From: Pseudozyma flocculosa PF-1
Taxonomy: Eukaryota; Basidiomycota; Ustilaginomycetes; Ustilaginales; Ustilaginaceae
Direction: 5' to 3'
DNA length: 64,000 bases
Assembly (NCBI RefSeq): GCF_000417875.1
Contig: NW_006920871.1
Location: 862,060 to 926,059, forward strand
Below the pieces are notes generated by a model that did no database searches, was not told where the DNA came from, and worked only from the letters and a program-made list of their open reading frames with translations. Positions 62,049 through 64,000 of this stretch are shown here, in pieces; position 1 is the first letter of the stretch, and the number at the start of each line of letters is the position of its first letter. The position numbers were made by a program, and so were the translations under genes.

Positions 62049-62512
62049 TCCTACTTCTTTTCGGGAGCGCCTTGCTTTCGATTCGCTCCTCATCGACATG
62101 CTCCTGGCATCTCATGGAAGCCAGCTTCATACGTGCCGCCTCTCACCGTCGCCTGCCGTCGATCGCAGGCACAGTCCGACTACATAACCACAAGGCTCCG
62201 CAGGCGCTTGAGACGATACGAAGAGCGCGGGACGCCGTCGGGCGCGTTTCGCAACCGGGCGCGGTATGCGCCATGCCCGAGGCTGGACGGGCGGGCGTGG
62301 CGGGCTGGCGGGCTGGCGGCCGTCCGAGGGAGTTGCTTTCTTCCGTTTTTGCGTCGGTCTTGCGTCAAGGCCTCGCGTTGGCCACGACGGCTGGCCTGTG
62401 CGGGCGACCCGGCTGCCCACGCCGGCCTCCACAAGGGCTGGCGAGCCCCATCCAAAACCTTGGGCAAGGGTCGGCCCTCGCCCGCGGGCCTTGGCCAAGC
62501 CCAGCCGCGAAC
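60513..62512. other. Intergenic region upstream of MUS81
   Basis: Left part of a 3-kb region between divergent MUS81 and ACC1. It contains the MUS81 promoter and a (CGT)n run at 62018-62046. ORFs here are low-complexity and unsupported. Confidence 0.45.
62018..62046. repeat. (CGT)n trinucleotide repeat
   Basis: Nearly ten perfect CGT units in intergenic DNA; its translation gives only poly-Arg or poly-Val and is not a gene. Confidence 0.9.
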
Positions 62513-62528
62513 TTTTTTTTTTTTTTTT
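62513..62528. repeat. T16 homopolymer
   Basis: Sixteen consecutive T in a strongly GC-rich context, about 1 kb upstream of the acetyl-CoA carboxylase start. Poly(dA:dT) tracts of this kind exclude nucleosomes in fungal promoters; that role is inferred. Confidence 0.9.
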
Positions 62529-63533
62529 GGTGGCTGGTTTTGGGTAGCACACGAGCCACCCTGCCTCTTGGCCCAACGCAGGGCGGTCTCTGGATCCTCT
62601 GGGCCCCGCCTGCAGACAAGCAGGCCGGCCCAGCCAGAGGGACGGCGGGCCCACCGCCGATGTCGCCGGAGCTGGCTGCCCGCCGCCGCTTCTGACAACC
62701 CCAAACAGGGCGCGGGGCCAGCTGTGACCCTAGCCCGCCTGTCTGCCTGCCTGCCTGGGAGCAGCACGAGTCCGGCTTCGGCTGTGGTGGGCGACGAGGC
62801 CCAGCAGCAGGCGCCGAGATGGGGCTGCGATGCATGGCGGCTGGTGATGGCATCGAGAAGACGCAGGGCAGAATTACGCCCGCCATTGCCATCCTCGACC
62901 GGGATCGCGGCAGGTTGGCAAGGGAGAGCGAGGTAGATATAGGCGGCCGCCCCCACCATCGCCCCTCGAGCTCGCGCCCGACGCCCCTCCTCTTCCTCGT
63001 CTCTCTCGCCCCTCATCTCCTCCTCCTTCCACCACCAACACCTGCTGGACCCTCGCCCTTGCCCCCTACTCTCCTGGCACCGCGACCTCCGACGACATCC
63101 TCCTCCTCGACTGTCGCAACCCTCCACTCGACTCTAGCGTACTCGCTCCGCCAAGGTTTCCCTCGACCTTGCTAGACTAGTACCGACGACCCAGCACGCA
63201 AGGCCAGGCCGACTCCTGACGACGTCCATCCCCTCCTCTGGACGCTCCGAAGCGTCGCCAGCTTGACCATCGTCTCGCCAGCTTCACCTACCCCCTTTTG
63301 CCGTTTCAGCAGCAGCAGCGGCAGCAGCAGCAGGAGCAGCAGCACGCGCACCCGCCCTCTTATCCCTGCAGCGAAGCCGTCGCCTCTCGTCGCAGACCGC
63401 TTGCTCGCAGCTAGCCTCCTATTTGTTCGGCCCCTCTCCCGCCGCATAGACCTCCCGAGCTTCTTCCGGACGCTCGAAACATCGCCTTCCGCTAGATCTT
63501 CTTCGCAGGCAAGCCCGAATAGACTCGCCCAGC
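62529..63533. promoter_or_regulatory. Promoter and 5' leader of acetyl-CoA carboxylase
   Basis: About 1 kb with a CT-rich leader from about 62990, TATAGG near 62937, and a CAG-repeat tract at 63307-63343 in the probable 5' UTR. No other gene seen. Confidence 0.45.
63307..63343. repeat. CAG-rich trinucleotide repeat
   Basis: Interrupted CAG units (CAGCAGCAGCGGCAG then CAGCAGGAGCAG) about 200 bases before the acetyl-CoA carboxylase ATG, likely in the leader. Confidence 0.85.
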
Positions 63534-64000
63534 ATGCCGATTCCGGATCACAAGGCAGTCGCCCACTTCATTGGTGAGTCGGAGGTTTGCGAGCACGCGG
63601 GCTGCTGCAACGCATCGCCGTCTCCGCTCGCTGACCCAGCCTCGAGCGGTGCTCTTCTCCCCTTCTCGACTGGCAGGCGGCAACCCGCTCGAGACGGCGC
63701 CCGCCGGAGTGGTGGCCGACTTTATCCGCAAGCAGGGCGGTCACAGCGTCATCACCAAGGTGCTCATCTGCAACAACGGTATCGCCGCCGTCAAGGAGAT
63801 CCGTTCGATCCGCAAGTGGGCCTACGAGACCTTCGGCCATGAGCGGGCCATCGAGTTCACCGTCATGGCGACGCCCGAGGACCTCAAAGTCAATGCCGAC
63901 TACATCCGCATGGCCGACCAGTACGTCGAGGTCCCCGGCGGCTCCAACAACAACAACTACGCCAACGTCGACCTCATCGTCGACATTGCCGAGCGTGCCG
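63534..64000 (+). CDS. ACC1: Acetyl-CoA carboxylase, N-terminal part (continues past the window)
   Basis: Exons 63534-63573 and 63677 onward; the gene runs off the right edge. The splice joins [13 protein letters not shown] to [21 protein letters not shown]. Then comes the biotin carboxylase start [24 protein letters not shown], and [46 protein letters not shown], an unmistakable fungal/animal multidomain ACC sequence. The enzyme makes malonyl-CoA for fatty-acid synthesis in the cytosol. Only about 120 residues of an expected 2200 or so are visible, so nothing can be said about the later domains. The first coding exon is just 40 nt, in line with the start-proximal introns of other genes here. 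Confidence 0.96.

Noticed and set aside
63307..63343. CAG repeat and other trinucleotide runs considered as CRISPR or array elements
   Set aside because: These are simple microsatellites without spacer structure, and the genome is eukaryotic.

Overview
The window is eukaryotic nuclear DNA from a GC-rich fungus, almost certainly a basidiomycete and most likely a smut-lineage member (Ustilaginomycotina). Evidence: GT..AG introns mostly of 60-720 nt with GTGAGT-type donors, widely spaced single genes without operons, and fungal families (Ctk2-type cyclin, Mep/Amt ammonium permease, Kap123, Jhd1, Mus81, fungal acetyl-CoA carboxylase). GC content and third-position GC are high by eye. This suppresses stop codons in wrong frames, so very long antisense ORFs occur and mean nothing. 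Two N runs (30803-31150 and 42894-43020) mark scaffold gaps; the second lies inside the myosin V gene.

Layout, left to right. 0-8 kb: URI/Bud27 prefoldin (minus, cut by the left edge), CCDC124/Lso2 ribosome factor (plus), ubiquitin-eS31 precursor (minus), UBL-BAG chaperone regulator (plus). 8.8-9.4 kb: a small secreted protein with Kex2-type dibasic sites. 9.85-10.27 kb: a 173-bp tandem repeat. 11-13.8 kb: divergent ribosomal protein genes P2 (minus) and uS19/RPS15 (plus). 15.3-17.2 kb: cytochrome c1. 18-21.6 kb: a kinesin with an apparent frameshift. 24.4-26 kb: ammonium transporter. 26.4-30.5 kb: ribokinase (minus) and Ctk2-like cyclin (plus). 31.8-38.2 kb: mitochondrial GHITM/TMBIM5-like protein (minus) and Kap123-type importin (plus). 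40.8-46.1 kb: myosin V. 48.5-49 kb: a ubiquitin-AN1 zinc-finger fusion. 49.6-54.3 kb: NSE1 of SMC5/6 (minus) and aspartate aminotransferase (plus). 54.5-60.5 kb: JmjC/PHD histone demethylase and MUS81 nuclease (both minus). 63.5 kb to the end: start of acetyl-CoA carboxylase (plus).

The genes are mainly housekeeping: ribosome and translation (URI, CCDC124, eS31, P2, uS19), ubiquitin and chaperones, mitochondrial respiration, cytoskeletal motors, DNA repair, nitrogen and lipid metabolism. Many are divergent pairs sharing an upstream region. Introns often sit at or very near the start codon; in RPS15 the ATG itself is split.

The most interesting candidate is at 51810-54262. An upstream exon encodes a peptide matching the peroxisomal PTS2 signal (RLSSIQNHL). 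It can be spliced in frame onto a cytosolic-type aspartate aminotransferase, implying a possible hidden peroxisomal isoform. Other points: the Kex2-processed secreted peptide candidate, the ubiquitin-AN1 precursor, the Glu-for-His change in the ammonium transporter, and the satellite-like 173-bp repeat. All calls come from reading the sequence; no database search was possible.
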